From positions 1-5,853 of the forward strand of contig CALKYL010000423.1 of assembly GCA_938003515.1 (NCBI GenBank): DNA of 5,853 nucleotides, given 5' to 3'. Shown here piece after piece: positions 5,636-5,853 of this stretch. The first letter of the stretch is position 1. The number at the start of each line of letters is the position of its first letter. The translations under genes were made by a program, and so were the position numbers. Below the pieces are notes generated by a model. That model did no database searches. It was not told where the DNA came from and saw only the letters and a program-made list of their open reading frames with translations. The DNA comes from an uncultured bacterium. Lineage in GTDB: Bacteria > Planctomycetota > UBA1135 > UBA2386.

Positions 5636-5853
5636 GTGAAGATCGACCTCGACAAGCTGCGCGAGTCCGGCCGCATCAGCGCGACCGCGCTGGCGCACGG
5701 CCGCGCGATGATGAAGCCGGGCACCCGCATCGAGGAGGTCCAGCTCGCCGTCGAGAGGAGGATCCGCGAACTGGGAGGCGAGCCGGCGTTCCCCGCGCAG
5801 GTGTCGCGCAACCACATCGCCGCGCACTACTGCTCGCCGCCGGGCGACCCGAC
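5636..5853 (+). CDS. map: Type II methionine aminopeptidase, N-terminal part (3' end off the window)
   Basis: Metalloprotease that removes the initiator Met from new proteins. Only 72 codons are visible, of roughly 290-300 expected. They align along their whole length with archaeal MetAP2: DLDKLRESGRIS, MMKPGTRIEEVQLAVERRI, ELGGEPAFPAQVSRN, then IAAHYCSPPGD. H64 in IAAHY corresponds to His62 of the Pyrococcus furiosus enzyme and His231 of human MetAP2, the residue targeted by fumagillin. The metal ligands lie beyond the edge, so activity cannot be judged. The start is GTG at 5636, 13 bases after the kbl stop; another GTG at 5628 is in a different frame that stops at once. There is no N-terminal extension such as the eukaryotic poly-basic region. 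Probably co-transcribed with tdh-kbl. Confidence 0.88.
   Translation, partial: MKIDLDKLRESGRISATALAHGRAMMKPGTRIEEVQLAVERRIRELGGEPAFPAQVSRNHIAAHYCSPPGDP

Noticed and set aside
3021..5639. An 872-codon open frame on the plus strand overlapping tdh and kbl
   Set aside because: Same cause: an alternative frame of the tdh and kbl genes with Arg/Pro/Ala-rich low-complexity translation and no recognisable domain.
2782..5817. A 1011-codon open frame on the minus strand across tdh, kbl and lipoprotein 2
   Set aside because: It is antisense to two unmistakable enzymes, its translation is low-complexity Arg/Ala/Asp/Val/Gly text, and it arises because stop codons are rare in the other frames of very GC-rich genes.

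Overview
The window is a stretch of very GC-rich bacterial chromosome (by eye around 70% G+C, with third codon positions almost all G or C). It carries eight genes, two of them cut by the window edges. Gene content is mostly housekeeping and metabolic: an error-prone DNA polymerase, a stand-alone Clp N-domain protein, an acyl-CoA thioesterase, two small predicted lipoproteins, and a threonine-to-glycine operon followed by a methionine aminopeptidase of the archaeal/eukaryotic (type II) class. No phage, transposon, CRISPR, tRNA or rRNA signal was seen. The taxon cannot be fixed from this. High GC, lipoproteins and a type II aminopeptidase would fit a Myxococcota-like or other high-GC Gram-negative lineage; this is inference.

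Layout, left to right: dinB (minus, its 3' end off the left edge) is divergent from a Clp N-domain gene (plus). The Clp N-domain gene converges on an acyl-CoA thioesterase gene (minus) across 189 bases that hold about 2.5 tandem copies of a 75-78 base repeat with nested hairpins. The thioesterase is divergent from lipoprotein gene 1 (plus), which converges on lipoprotein gene 2 (minus) across a 31-base gap filled by a strong inverted repeat. Lipoprotein gene 2 is divergent from the tdh-kbl-map cluster (plus), which runs off the right edge.

Tdh and Kbl work as a pair: Tdh oxidises L-threonine to 2-amino-3-oxobutyrate and Kbl cleaves that with CoA into glycine and acetyl-CoA. Map follows kbl after 13 bases and is probably co-transcribed. 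The other genes look like single-gene units.

None of the eight start codons has a recognisable Shine-Dalgarno sequence. Two minus-strand genes (dinB and the thioesterase) have a -10-like hexamer 6-7 bases before the start codon, the geometry expected of leaderless transcripts. I did not find a clear new multi-gene system. The points most worth a second look are the structured tandem repeat, the initiation signals, the lone Clp N-domain protein and the bacterial type II aminopeptidase.
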